Source: Ignavibacteria bacterium (GTDB lineage: Bacteria > Bacteroidota > Ignavibacteria > Ignavibacteriales > SURF-24). From it: a stretch of 39,264 nt of DNA. Where the stretch lies: NCBI GenBank assembly GCA_025612245.1, contig JAAXKQ010000026.1, forward strand, positions 1 to 39,264, in the 5' to 3' direction. A program made the translations under genes and the position numbers. The notes under the pieces were generated by a model, which searched no databases, was not told where the DNA came from, and worked only from the letters and a program-made list of their open reading frames with translations. Positions 25,160 through 33,591 of this stretch are shown one piece after another; positions within the stretch are counted from its first letter, which is position 1, and every line of letters begins with the position of its first letter.

Positions 25160-26620
25160 ATGAAAAAATTATTCTACTTTTTCAGCTTAGTACTTGCCCT
25201 TAATTTTCCTGTTTTCGGACAGGAAAGCGTTTCTGTCCATGAACTTCACAAAAAACAATTCGGAAGCCAGACGTTACATAAAAGCCTGTTTAACGAGGAC
25301 GGAAATGACATCATTCCACTTCAAACCGAGAATACGACTTCTTTATCCACGGTTTTCGGGTATCTGCCCGACTGGGAATACTCTTCGGCCAGAAGTTACC
25401 TGCAGTACAACCTTTTGACTCACATTGCCTGTTTTGATTTTCAGGCAACCTCGTCCGGCGGCCTTTCAAACCCCAGCTACTGGCCATGGACGGATGTCAT
25501 CAACAACGCCCATAAAAACGGCGTTAAGATAATCATGTGCGTCACCAATTTTACTGCAGCAGATATTCATAACATTATTTCCGTAGACGCCAACAAGCAG
25601 GCTCTTATCACCAACATTAAAAACAAAATCAAACAGTATTCGCTAGACGGCGTAAACATCGATTTTGAAGGCCTAAGCAAAGCCGACAGGGGTTCTTTGA
25701 TCAACAGCTTTATGCTGGAGCTTACAAATTCAGTTCATGCCGATTTCCCCGGAAAGGAAGTATCCTTTGCCGGCCCCATTGTCAACTGGGGCGGATGGGA
25801 CTTACTCGGACTGGCAAAAGCATGCGACTACATTTTTGTAATGGGATATGACTTTTATGGGGCCTGGAGCGAAACATCCGGACCAAGCGCGCCTTTAATA
25901 GGCTCCAGCTCAACGAACAACGTTTCCTTGGCTTTAAGTTCAACAACTTACGGATACGGATCGGTCCTTCCATCATACTCACAGAAGCTCATTCTTGGGG
26001 TTCCCTATTATGGGAACTGCTGGAAGGTCAGCTCAAGCGCGGCATATTCCCAAGCCTTAGATCATATAAGGAGTATGGTTTTCAGCAGCGCAGCTGCCGA
26101 GGCTAAAACCTATGGCCTCAAGTGGGATGCTTCTTCACGCACGGCATGGTATTGTTACCAGCAAGGAACAGACTGGTACCAGGTCTGGTTTGACACGGAT
26201 TCAAGTCTTGGCTTGAAGTATGACCTTGCTGCTTCCAAGAAAATGAAAGGCGTGGGCATGTGGGCTTTAGGGCAGGATGGAAGCAGGACAGAACTCTGGA
26301 ATCTCCTGAAGAAAAAAGTTATAGTTTCTGTTGAAGAGGGAAAAAACGCTTTGCCATCGGGATTTTCTTTAAGCCAGAATTACCCAAACCCTTTCAACCC
26401 AACTACAACAATAAACTATGAGGTCCCCAAAAGTGCAAAAGTCGTTCTAAGTGTGCATGATCTTCTGGGCCGCGAGGTTGCCGTGCTGGTAAACGAAGAG
26501 AAATCCGCAGGAAGTTACTCCGTTACCTTTGAGGGCAGCCATATGCCGAGCGGTGTATATTTTTACAGCCTTATGGCCGAAGGATACACTCTTACGAAAA
26601 AGTTTATATTGATGAAATAA
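25160..26620 (+). CDS. Secreted GH18-family (chitinase-like) protein with type IX secretion tail
   Basis: 486 residues from the ATG at 25160, where a signal peptide starts (MKKLFYFFSLVLALNFPVFG). A TTG 33 bp earlier is rejected because it would bury the signal. The GH18 barrel spans about residues 62-390. It has the DxxxDxE active-site motif DGVNIDFEG (D163, D168, E170) and the later strands YIFVMGYDFYG and LILGVPYYG. Family 18 hydrolyses chitin or peptidoglycan-type beta-1,4-GlcNAc links, and the Glu donor is present, so it is probably active. Residues from about 409 are a Por/T9SS type A sorting domain (FSLSQNYPNPFNPTT... to SGVYFYSLMAEGYTLTKKF), cleaved or used for cell-surface attachment. 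It is monocistronic. Confidence 0.92.
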   Translation: MKKLFYFFSLVLALNFPVFGQESVSVHELHKKQFGSQTLHKSLFNEDGNDIIPLQTENTTSLSTVFGYLPDWEYSSARSYLQYNLLTHIACFDFQATSSGGLSNPSYWPWTDVINNAHKNGVKIIMCVTNFTAADIHNIISVDANKQALITNIKNKIKQYSLDGVNIDFEGLSKADRGSLINSFMLELTNSVHADFPGKEVSFAGPIVNWGGWDLLGLAKACDYIFVMGYDFYGAWSETSGPSAPLIGSSSTNNVSLALSSTTYGYGSVLPSYSQKLILGVPYYGNCWKVSSSAAYSQALDHIRSMVFSSAAAEAKTYGLKWDASSRTAWYCYQQGTDWYQVWFDTDSSLGLKYDLAASKKMKGVGMWALGQDGSRTELWNLLKKKVIVSVEEGKNALPSGFSLSQNYPNPFNPTTTINYEVPKSAKVVLSVHDLLGREVAVLVNEEKSAGSYSVTFEGSHMPSGVYFYSLMAEGYTLTKKFILMK

Positions 26621-27058
26621 TTGCAGGGATCTATTCCCTAACGAAAATTGAAGCCTCTGTGCGGGTTAAAATAATAATTTAACCTGCACAGGCTTCAACT
26701 GTAAGTAACTCACGCAGAACAGCCCGGACAGCAAGTTCAGGCAGCATTCCCATAACACAATCCTTAATATTTGCATTAACAACAGCAAAGCCTTTGCCGG
26801 CACATTTGGCCCAAAGTGGACAAAGAGAGAATTTTGCCCCTACAAAATATACCACCCGTGGTGTATTTAACCGGTTTTTGTAGTAATTTTCCTGAACAAA
26901 AATATAGATATAGTATTTCCCATATAGGGAGAACTTTCTATATCACCCGTCATTTCGCCCATGCCCTTTTCCATAAGCTCTTGAGCAGACTCAAAAGCTG
27001 TTCCGGGTGATGCGAATGGCAGGATAATGATTATTTTAATAATTAATACTTGAGAGTT
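26621..27058. other. Intergenic region between the GH18-type gene and panB
   Basis: 438 bp. It begins with a strong inverted repeat (separate entry). A 64-codon plus-strand frame at 26816-27010 has no ribosome site, no recognisable family and poor codon character, so I do not call it a gene. The panB promoter presumably lies near 26990-27050. Confidence 0.4.
26650..26696. terminator. Inverted repeat after the GH18-type gene, terminator-like without a T tract
   Basis: A stem of about 18 pairs with small bulges (GAAGCCT, TGTGC, GGTTAAA against TTTAACC, GCACA, GGCTTC) and an AT-rich loop starts 30 bp after the stop codon. No T run follows on the plus strand. It may act as an mRNA 3'-end stabiliser or a weak terminator. 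Confidence 0.55.
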
Positions 27059-27880
27059 ATGACTGGATATATTAGCAGTGATTTACGCAAAGTAACCACG
27101 CACAGGCTCATTGAAATGAAGCAGCGCGGCGAAAAAATTTCCATGCTGACTGCATATGATTACACAACTGCACAGATACTGGATGGTGCGGGGCTGGATG
27201 CAATTCTGGTTGGCGACAGCGCCTCGAATGTAATGGCAGGAAATACCACAACAGTGCCCATGAGGCTGGAACAGATGATATATCACGCACAGTGCGTAGT
27301 GCGGGGGGTAAAGCGGGCGCTTGTTGTAGTTGACATGCCATTTGGCACCTTCCAGGTAAACGAAACGCTGGCAGTAACAAACGCCATCAGGATCATGCAG
27401 GAATGCGGTGCAGATGCCTTGAAGCTGGAAGGCGGAGAAGAAATCGTTCCAATGGTAAAGAAAATCATAGACTCAGGAATTCCCGTTATGGGTCACCTGG
27501 GCTTAACGCCACAGAGCATAAATAAATTTGGGACTTACGCTGTGCGTGCAAAAGATGAAGCTGAGGCAGAAAAGCTTGTCAGGGATGCTCATCTGCTGGA
27601 ACAGGCAGGCTGTTTTTCTCTTGTGCTTGAGAAAATACCAGCGGTGCTGGCAGAACGCGTTGCTTCTGAACTGAAGATACCCGTAATAGGTATTGGAGCC
27701 GGAGGAGCCGTGGACGGGCAGGTACTGGTGTATGCGGATATGCTTGGAATGAATAAGGAATTCAGCCCCCGTTTTCTAAGGCGCTATGCGGACCTGCACA
27801 CCATTATTACGGATGCTGTAAGTCACTATATTGAAGACGTTAAAAGCAGCAGTTTTCCTAATGAAAAAGAGCAGTATTAG
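27059..27880 (+). CDS. panB: 3-methyl-2-oxobutanoate hydroxymethyltransferase
   Basis: 273 residues from the ATG at 27059; a TTG 9 bp upstream is in frame. It transfers a hydroxymethyl group from methylene-tetrahydrofolate to alpha-ketoisovalerate, giving ketopantoate, the first committed step to pantothenate and coenzyme A. The barrel shows [16 protein letters not shown], the [11 protein letters not shown] metal-site strand (Mg-binding Asp), VVDMPFGTF, the conserved [17 protein letters not shown] and PVIGIGAG. Length matches the family. panC and panD are not adjacent. It ends with a clear hairpin terminator. Confidence 0.96.
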   Translation: MTGYISSDLRKVTTHRLIEMKQRGEKISMLTAYDYTTAQILDGAGLDAILVGDSASNVMAGNTTTVPMRLEQMIYHAQCVVRGVKRALVVVDMPFGTFQVNETLAVTNAIRIMQECGADALKLEGGEEIVPMVKKIIDSGIPVMGHLGLTPQSINKFGTYAVRAKDEAEAEKLVRDAHLLEQAGCFSLVLEKIPAVLAERVASELKIPVIGIGAGGAVDGQVLVYADMLGMNKEFSPRFLRRYADLHTIITDAVSHYIEDVKSSSFPNEKEQY

Positions 27881-27897
27881 TTAATTGTTCACGTAAG

Positions 27898-27935
27898 AAG
27901 CTCAAAAGCAGTATTCAAGTACAGCTTTTGAGCTT
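27898..27935. terminator. Terminator between panB and the convergent permease gene
   Basis: A perfect 12-bp inverted repeat (AAGCTCAAAAGC 27898-27909 against 27924-27935) with a 14-nt loop lies between two convergent genes. The same AGCTCAAAA theme recurs in the terminators of the two tRNA-Ser genes further right. The T run is short (TT), so strength is uncertain. Confidence 0.65.
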
Positions 27936-27942
27936 CAGGCTT

Positions 27943-28356
27943 CTAGAACAATAGCACAAATGTACCGGCAACAATCAGAATTCCGGCGACAGCGGTTTTT
28001 AACGTTAATGGTTCACTTAGTATAAGCGCCGAAAGTATAAAAATCATTGGAAGCGAGGTTTTGTCGATTGCCGCAACCGAGGAGGCGTTTCCTTCCTGTA
28101 GAGCCCTGTAGTAACATAGCCACGATGCTCCCGTACAAAGGCCTGAGATAACGAGAAACAGAAAAGACCTCCTGGAAATTAGAGTAACATCCTGCATAGA
28201 GCTGCGAAAGAAAACGATTGTCCAGGCCAGAATCAGAACCACTACTGTGCGAATTGCCGTAGCGAGTGTAGAATCTATGTCCTTTACTCCCATTTTCCCG
28301 AATATAGTTGTAAGTGCAGCAAACAATGCCGATAAAATTGCGTATAGCCACCACAT
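27943..28356 (-). CDS. EamA-domain (DMT superfamily) small permease
   Basis: A 137-residue protein with four to five hydrophobic helices: MWWLYAILSALFAALTTIFGKMG, an AIRTVVVLILAWTIVFF helix, SFLFLVISGLCTGASWLCYYRALQEG, MIFILSALILSEPL and a final AGILIVAGTFVLLF. This is one EamA unit, half the size of ordinary ten-helix drug/metabolite transporters, like the stand-alone single-unit members that work as dimers. The substrate is unknown. It is convergent with panB and stands alone. The terminator at 27898-27935 serves its 3' end. Confidence 0.85.
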   Translation of the reverse strand: MWWLYAILSALFAALTTIFGKMGVKDIDSTLATAIRTVVVLILAWTIVFFRSSMQDVTLISRRSFLFLVISGLCTGASWLCYYRALQEGNASSVAAIDKTSLPMIFILSALILSEPLTLKTAVAGILIVAGTFVLLF

Positions 28357-28700
28357 AATATTTCCCTGAACGATAAAAGAATCTATTTACAAAGCAGTCC
28401 GTCTTAATTTAAATATAAAGTGGAAGAAAGCAAAAGAGGGATTTTTCAGATGCAATTGATATATCCCTTGTAAGCCAAAGGCATGCGGAAAAACTCTCAT
28501 TCTCCATGATTTCCACATATTTTAAGTTGCTTTTAACAACCGGTGGTAAAAAAGATCCATTTTTGATTGCACTTTTAAAAATATTGTTATTAGATTACTA
28601 TAGTTAAAAAATTCTATTGCCCTGGCTTAAAAAGGGGCCTTTTCACAAGACAAGTGGCGGTTGTTCTCTTCTAACTATTTAGAATCAATTGGAGTTCGGA
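28357..28700. other. Divergent intergenic region before the repeat-protein gene
   Basis: 344 AT-rich bases between divergent genes; promoters for both must lie here. I see no gene, hairpin of note or known operator. Confidence 0.4.
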
Positions 28701-30287
28701 ATGAAGAACCTTTTGCTTATATTTATCCCTGTTTTGCTTTTGCAAATTTCTGTATATCCACAAAACACAAAATCCGTCTCCTGGCCTGAAGACAGGAACG
28801 CTCACTCAGTAATTCCTGAAGTCCAACTTTTGCCAGACCGTATAAAGGACCAGGAAAACAGGGATCTAGTTCCTGAACTGCTGGTTAATAAACATGCGAA
28901 CAACAGCACAAGCACGTTTAGGCCCATAATAATTACAATTGACTCCTCAAAAAGGCGAATTTATGCTTATGATAAAAAGGGCCACAGGACCACGGAAACA
29001 GTTGCAGAACCGGAAAACGGCACATGGGTGAACAGCCAAAGGAAGACCAGCTATTACGATAACAATGGTAACCTGGTTGCCGTTTACACTGCAACTAATA
29101 GTAATGGCATATGGACAGACGTCAGAAAAGATTTACTGACATACAACAACAATGATAAACTGATTTCTAAGCATTCGGAGTGCCTGAGGCAGGGCAAATG
29201 GGAACAATATGAGAGATATACTTATACCTATGACGAAAACGGTTTTCAGAATGGCTACATCCTGGAACTTTGCCAGAACGGAATCTGGGGAAATAATTTA
29301 AGACGTAGCTATACATTAGATAATAGAGGGGACACTCTTACTTTCCTTTCAGAAGATTGGGCAAACGGAGCATGGAAAAATAATGAAAGATATACTTATA
29401 CATACGATGGCAATGGGAATTTGCTAACCATCCAGTCTGATGATTGGAAAGACGGGGCGTGGGAAAGTATTATGAGAATAACTTACACTTACGATGACAA
29501 CGGGAAAGTCCTTACACATCTTTATGAAGAATGGTGGCACGACGCTTGGTTTAAGACCACAAGGGATATTTATGCCTACGAGAGTAATGGCAGACTGCTT
29601 TCTAATCTTTCTCAGCGGGGTGATTTTAATGGTGGATGGCAAAATTACACGAGAGTAACGAGCTCAGTTTCCGATGATGGCAAAAAAGTCACAAATCTGA
29701 ATGAGAAATGGGTAAATGACGCCTGGACTCAATCTGACAGGGATATAGTAATTCTTGATGATAAGGGAAAGATATTGAGTAAATCCACAGAAAACTGGAC
29801 TGACAGTACCTGGGTAAACCGCAACAGAGTTGATTATGCACACGATGTTTTCGGCAATACGACCGGAGCAGTATCCATTGGGTTAGGTGAAAGCGGCAGT
29901 CGGGCAGGTTATAAAGATTTACTGGAATTCTATTACAATAATGCCAATGATTACCTAAAAATCTTCTGTTCTGCGATGGAAGTAGAATATGAATCTTCAG
30001 CTGGTGATAACCCTTCTATAATAAATGCGTTTACCCTATCGCAGAATTACCCTAATCCATTTAACTCATCGACCACAATAAATTATTCAGTAAAAAGAGA
30101 TGGTATGGTGAGGATATTTGCGTATAATTCACTTGGAAGCAGAGTGGCAGTAATTCTGGACTCATACAAGCCTGCGGGCGAGTACTCCGTAAGGTTCGAC
30201 GGGAATGGCTTACCAAGCGGTGTATACTTCTACACACTTGAATCGGGCGGAATTACGATGGCCAGGAAACTCATACTGCTAAAATAA
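28701..30287 (+). CDS. Secreted repeat protein (about ten 29-residue YD-like repeats) with type IX secretion tail
   Basis: 528 residues from the ATG at 28701, where a signal peptide begins (MKNLLLIFIPVLLLQISVYPQ). A TTG 12 bp earlier is less likely. Residues from about 83 to 385 are tandem repeats of 28-30 residues. The consensus is R-x-x-Y-x-Y-D-x-N-G-x-L, then five to nine variable residues, then W-x-x-G-x-W. Examples are YTYDGNGNLLTIQSDDWKDG and YTYDDNGKVLTHLYEEWWHD. This resembles the YD/RHS-type beta repeats, but the regular tryptophan pair is different. No catalytic motif is visible. The last 75 residues are a Por sorting domain (LSQNYPNPFNSSTTINYSV). It is likely a surface or extracellular binding or structural protein. 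Confidence 0.8.
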   Translation: MKNLLLIFIPVLLLQISVYPQNTKSVSWPEDRNAHSVIPEVQLLPDRIKDQENRDLVPELLVNKHANNSTSTFRPIIITIDSSKRRIYAYDKKGHRTTETVAEPENGTWVNSQRKTSYYDNNGNLVAVYTATNSNGIWTDVRKDLLTYNNNDKLISKHSECLRQGKWEQYERYTYTYDENGFQNGYILELCQNGIWGNNLRRSYTLDNRGDTLTFLSEDWANGAWKNNERYTYTYDGNGNLLTIQSDDWKDGAWESIMRITYTYDDNGKVLTHLYEEWWHDAWFKTTRDIYAYESNGRLLSNLSQRGDFNGGWQNYTRVTSSVSDDGKKVTNLNEKWVNDAWTQSDRDIVILDDKGKILSKSTENWTDSTWVNRNRVDYAHDVFGNTTGAVSIGLGESGSRAGYKDLLEFYYNNANDYLKIFCSAMEVEYESSAGDNPSIINAFTLSQNYPNPFNSSTTINYSVKRDGMVRIFAYNSLGSRVAVILDSYKPAGEYSVRFDGNGLPSGVYFYTLESGGITMARKLILLK

Positions 30288-30434
30288 AATTTCATTCTCA
30301 TAAGTTACAGGCATATTAATAATTAATTAAGAAGTTTTTCTTCATCACTTTAATTTGTATAAAAATATTTTCCCGAATCGCGGCATAATGTTCCAGCTAT
30401 CGCAATAGCTAGTCCATAGTTAACTCTTTATTTT

Positions 30435-30440
30435 AGGAGG
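30435..30440 (+). promoter_or_regulatory. Strong Shine-Dalgarno before the patatin gene
   Basis: AGGAGG lies 6 bases before the ATG at 30447 and fixes that start. A full consensus site contrasts with the weak or missing sites before most genes of this window, consistent with different translation needs or foreign origin. Confidence 0.6.
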
Positions 30441-30446
30441 TGAAAT

Positions 30447-31538
30447 ATGGCTGATGGCAGACAGAACCCGGATGAAAAGAACAGGAAGAAATTTTTGATC
30501 CTGTCTATTGATGGAGGAGGAATCAGAGGGCTGATTCCAGCGACCGTACTTGTCAGGCTCGAAAGCTTAATAAGGGAAAAAAGAAAAGACAATGGAAGTA
30601 TTGGAGAGTATTTTGATCTAATTGCCGGGACAAGTACCGGTGGAATACTCGCCTGCCTTTATCTTACCCCGGAAAGCAAAGAAAACCCATGTAAAGCACG
30701 TTTTGAGGCAGCCAAAATCAGAGACTTTTACCTGGAACATGGAGAAGAAATCTTTCAACGAAGCCTCTGGCAAAGGATAACAGCGTCCGGCGGAATCCTG
30801 GACGAAAAGTATAATGCCGGGCAATTAGAAGACCATCTTAAGACGTATCTTGGGGATCTGGAATTGAAGGACCTGATGAAACCCTGCCTAATTACCGGGT
30901 ATAACGTTAGGCAATACCGCCCTATATTTTTTACCAAACAGGATGCAGATAATCCGGCCACAAACTACAAGGTAAGGGATGTTGCCAGGGCTACGGCAGC
31001 AGCACCGACGTACTTTGAAGCAGCCCTTCCGGAAAGCCTGGATAATATCAGGGATGAATTTCCAGTCATTGACGGAGGGGTTTTTGCAAACAATCCGACA
31101 GCATGCGCACTGGTAGAAGCAATTAAGAAAGGGCGTGGGAAAGTTGATGATGGGAATTTTATGGGAGTTCCATTTGAAGACATTGTAATTCTTTCACTTG
31201 GAACCGGCCGAAAGTCAACAACAATTACTTACAAAGAGTGCAAAAACTGGGGATTAATTGGCTGGGCCAGGCCTCTTGTAGGAATTATAATGGAGGGTGT
31301 TTCGCAGACTGTAGATTATCAGATGCAGAATATTTTCGAAAGTCAAAATAAGAAAGAGGATTATCTCAGAATAGATGGCGAGTTTGATGATTTCAGGAAT
31401 GGTTTAGCTGTTGATGGTCTCGATTCCTCTCTCGATTGTGCTACATATGAGAACATGCAAAAGCTTGTAACTTTTGGTGAATTGCTTACTCAGAAATTCG
31501 AAGGCGATTTGAAGAAATTTGTAAATAAGTTTTTCTAG
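30447..31538 (+). CDS. Patatin-like phospholipase
   Basis: A 363-residue cytoplasmic protein without a signal peptide. It has the patatin Ser-Asp dyad and oxyanion hole: DGGGIRG (residues 22-28), nucleophile S63 in GTSTGG, and D209 in the VIDGGVFANNP strand. Patatins are lipid acyl hydrolases that cleave membrane phospholipids. The length and order resemble stand-alone bacterial patatins, including effectors of CBASS immunity, but no nucleotidyl-transferase gene is next to it. It could be a housekeeping lipase, a self-membrane-directed effector, or a lipid-recycling enzyme. It is monocistronic, followed by a strong terminator 210 bp later. Confidence 0.9.
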   Translation: MADGRQNPDEKNRKKFLILSIDGGGIRGLIPATVLVRLESLIREKRKDNGSIGEYFDLIAGTSTGGILACLYLTPESKENPCKARFEAAKIRDFYLEHGEEIFQRSLWQRITASGGILDEKYNAGQLEDHLKTYLGDLELKDLMKPCLITGYNVRQYRPIFFTKQDADNPATNYKVRDVARATAAAPTYFEAALPESLDNIRDEFPVIDGGVFANNPTACALVEAIKKGRGKVDDGNFMGVPFEDIVILSLGTGRKSTTITYKECKNWGLIGWARPLVGIIMEGVSQTVDYQMQNIFESQNKKEDYLRIDGEFDDFRNGLAVDGLDSSLDCATYENMQKLVTFGELLTQKFEGDLKKFVNKFF

Positions 31539-31746
31539 TGTTATGATCTTATCACAGATTCGGAAGCAGTAAGCCTCCGGGGTGGACAAAAAAGCAATAA
31601 GACTTAATGCTTGAATTTTATTTTAAGTGAAAAAATCGGCAGTAAATAACATTACCTTTCATTTAGTTTGGTTTCTTATATTCCGGTATAGAACGATCCA
31701 AGCATTCAGATAAACTACGAGGAGGAGAGCAACTATTTTAAATCAA

Positions 31747-31784
31747 AAAGCCCGGGAACAGTTTATAAGCTGTTCCCGGGCTTT
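31747..31784. terminator. Strong 15-bp terminator hairpin
   Basis: AAAGCCCGGGAACAG (31747-31761) pairs perfectly with 31770-31784 around an 8-nt loop. The plus strand has TTT then A and TT after the arm; the minus strand reads into a run of five T. It probably ends transcripts from both sides. Confidence 0.8.
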
Positions 31785-31812
31785 ATTCTTTGCTAGCGGA
31801 AAGAGTTGGATT
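31780..31812 (-). pseudogene. Fragment of a tRNA-Ser 3' end with trailer
   Basis: This stretch matches the end of the intact tRNA-Ser(GGA) and its trailer at 33381-33412: the shared text is GCTTTATTCTTT, four differing bases, then GCGGAAAGAGT. It therefore carries the last acceptor bases of the tRNA, the trailer and the start of the terminator, but no tRNA body precedes it on the minus strand. It could be a decayed tRNA copy or an attachment-site half left by an integrating element. Not functional as a tRNA. Confidence 0.55.
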
Positions 31813-31935
31813 TTCGGCACTATATCTGAATATAATGAATTCAAGCTGTTTTAAGCATTTTCAAGAAGCCAATGTCATTAAAATGACATGAATATCTTTC
31901 ATTTAATGAATGGATTTGAGAATTAAATGAACGGT

Positions 31936-33009
31936 TTATTGGACATTACTATATATCCATAGCTCGAGGGGATAAATGCCGCCTTCACCGTCGAATGCCC
32001 CGGCTGTAAAGGCAAAGTGCCTGCCCGAGGGGCTGAAGCAAGGATTTTTATTCACTATAAATCTTGCGGTAAATTTTGTAGTTCTGACATCCAGATCTTC
32101 ACTTCGTGAAGAGTATAAATCAAATAGCTCGATATGACATTGCGGAACATTGGCAGCATCACCCGGGAACCCATAGTTCAACAGTACTTTAGACGGATTT
32201 GCCGGATCTGCGGCAACCGAATTGAAAGAACCGCCCCTGTCGGCTATTACCTTTAATGTGGTATCAGTGCCGTCAATACCGAGCTGCATAAACCTTACCC
32301 TTGTGCGGGAGTTATTATCCTGACCAAAGATAAGGTATCTGTTATCCTTTGTTACTGCAAAACTTGCTGCTTCATTTGGCTTTAGGGTGATATTATAGAG
32401 AAGGTCTATGTAGCTTACTGCCCCGGTAGACCGCAGAACTGCTTTATAAAAACCGCTCAGATTGTCCTGCGGATTCGTACCGTAAAAAATGAATTCTTCG
32501 CCCGATGAAAATATGGCGACAGATCCGGGTTTCCATTCATCGCTTATCAGTTCACGGGAGGAAACAGTGCCATTTCCGTTTAACTCAATTAAAAGAATCT
32601 TTTGTAAATTGTTTTGTCTTGCTGATACAAGAAATTTACTGCTGCCGGTAATATTCTTTATATCAAAAATTCCGTCATTCTCGAAAGGATAAAAACTATA
32701 ATCCTTAAAGCTGAAATTCTGTGAATCCATATTTAATAAGAAAAAGCCTTTATGAGTCACTGCATTTGTTAACTCTGCGCTATAAAAAAATATTTGATTC
32801 TGATTTATCCAGCATGGATATAATACATCCGGGCCCTCACTTGCTCCTATATTGGGAGCTCTGGTTGCCACATCGGAGTATCCCCAGTAAAACAACTGGT
32901 GTAGTTTTGAGTTTAGCGTTATTGTTCGATCCGGAGAAGTAACATTATTATCACAACTGCTAAACATACATGCAATTAAGGCAAAGAAATAAACCACTGC
33001 ATTTTTCAT
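31936..33009 (-). CDS. Putative lipoprotein, beta-propeller-like (TolB/WD40-type) repeats
   Basis: 357 residues from the ATG at 33009, which has a GAGGGAAA site; a GTG 12 bp upstream is in frame. A lipoprotein signal ends in FSSC (Cys19), so the mature protein is membrane-anchored. The body is beta-rich with recurring blade-like strands ending in patterns such as FAVTKDNRYLIFGQDN and CFSPSGRHFAFTAGAFDG. These resemble the PD40/TolB blade motif (xxSPDGxxIAF). No catalytic motif is seen and no family is clearly recognised. It lies between the tRNA-Ser remnant and the intact tRNA-Ser(GGA) and may have arrived with the element that duplicated the tRNA end. Confidence 0.65.
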   Translation of the reverse strand: MKNAVVYFFALIACMFSSCDNNVTSPDRTITLNSKLHQLFYWGYSDVATRAPNIGASEGPDVLYPCWINQNQIFFYSAELTNAVTHKGFFLLNMDSQNFSFKDYSFYPFENDGIFDIKNITGSSKFLVSARQNNLQKILLIELNGNGTVSSRELISDEWKPGSVAIFSSGEEFIFYGTNPQDNLSGFYKAVLRSTGAVSYIDLLYNITLKPNEAASFAVTKDNRYLIFGQDNNSRTRVRFMQLGIDGTDTTLKVIADRGGSFNSVAADPANPSKVLLNYGFPGDAANVPQCHIELFDLYSSRSEDLDVRTTKFTARFIVNKNPCFSPSGRHFAFTAGAFDGEGGIYPLELWIYSNVQ

Positions 33010-33312
33010 TTTCCCTCGCACCTGTAATTCTTTCTATAATGATTTTATCAGCTGAATTTCTTAATTGCACTTTTGTGAACTTACAAATTCGGAAATAGTC
33101 TGTCAAGCAAGTACAAATACTCATTCAGGACCTCGAGTTGAGTCATAAATAATGTAACTGGGAACAGTTTTTCTTCAGTTGTACAGAGAAGCATTAAATT
33201 AGATTTACTTTCGGTTCATCAGAACTTCCATGTGGAAATTCATGTACTTCAATTGTATTATTCAAAAACATAATGTCCTAATAGTGTCATGTTGCTGGTA
33301 AAAGATGGGGTA

Positions 33313-33382
33313 TTTGGGTGAGTTAGGGAGACGCCACTATGCGAATAAAGCTCAAAAACAGCTTTTTTAGCTGCTCATGAGC
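33313..33382 (-). repeat. tRNA-Ser trailer repeat, copy A (inverted relative to copy B)
   Basis: On the minus strand, just after tRNA-Ser(GGA), the 70 bases contain a hairpin (AGCTCA...TGAGCTTTATT) followed by CGCATAGTGGCGTCTCCC and TAACTCACCCAAA. Copy B after tRNA-Ser(CGA), 34605-34674, agrees at about 62 of 70 positions by eye, including the 11-base CGCATAGTGRC. This copy includes the tRNA terminator. Confidence 0.85.
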
Positions 33383-33385
33383 TTT
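33341..33385 (-). terminator. Terminator of tRNA-Ser(GGA)
   Basis: On the minus strand the outer stem AATAAAGCTCA/TGAGCTTTATT encloses an inner AGC-rich stem. It begins 13 bases after the tRNA 3' end. The T run is interrupted (TTTATT), so termination may be partial. Confidence 0.6.
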
Positions 33386-33397
33386 ATTCTTTAGGAG

Positions 33398-33484
33398 CGG
33401 AAAGAGTGGGATTCGAACCCACGGTACGGTTGCCCGCACACACGCTTTCCAGGCGTGCCAGTTCAGCCACTCCTGCATCTTTCC
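33398..33484 (-). tRNA. tRNA-Ser, anticodon GGA
   Basis: 87 nt. The acceptor GGAAAGA pairs with TCTTTCC and discriminator G. The anticodon stem CACGC/GCGTG carries loop CTGGAAA with anticodon GGA. The long variable arm GTGCGGGCAACCGTACC is typical of serine tRNA, and the T arm is GTGGG-TTCGAAT-CCCAC. No CCA is encoded. It is oriented away from the ZIP gene, back to back with a second tRNA-Ser 1 kb to the right that has the same variable-arm sequence. Confidence 0.96.
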
Positions 33485-33591
33485 GTAGTTGAAAGACTCA
33501 AATATATAAATATTTCGTGAAATTTAAAAGAAGCAGTCCGAAAATATTTTAAAATGCACGTTATTTTTGGTAAATTTATTAGTTAAAAAAA

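Larger units (their letters stand above)
31539..31935. other. Intergenic region with terminator and tRNA-Ser remnant
   Basis: 397 bp without a gene. It contains a strong terminator (31747-31784) and a short fragment matching the end of tRNA-Ser and its trailer (31780-31812), both described separately. The remainder (31813-31935) is AT-rich with no recognisable content. Confidence 0.5.
33010..33397. other. Intergenic region between the lipoprotein gene and tRNA-Ser(GGA)
   Basis: 388 bp. The right-hand part holds the tRNA terminator and a conserved trailer (33313-33382) repeated in inverted orientation after the other tRNA-Ser. The left part, 33022-33290, contains no gene and presumably the lipoprotein promoter. 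Confidence 0.45.

Noticed and set aside
26816-27010. A 64-codon plus-strand frame in the panB upstream region
   Set aside because: It has no ribosome site, no family resemblance and AT-rich codons typical of intergenic DNA.
27050-27058. TTG start for panB
   Set aside because: The in-frame ATG 9 bases later gives the usual family N terminus; TTG would add only three residues.
30447-31538. CBASS immunity locus around the patatin gene
   Set aside because: No CD-NTase, HORMA, TRIP13 or ubiquitin-like genes flank it. The neighbours are a repeat protein and a lipoprotein.
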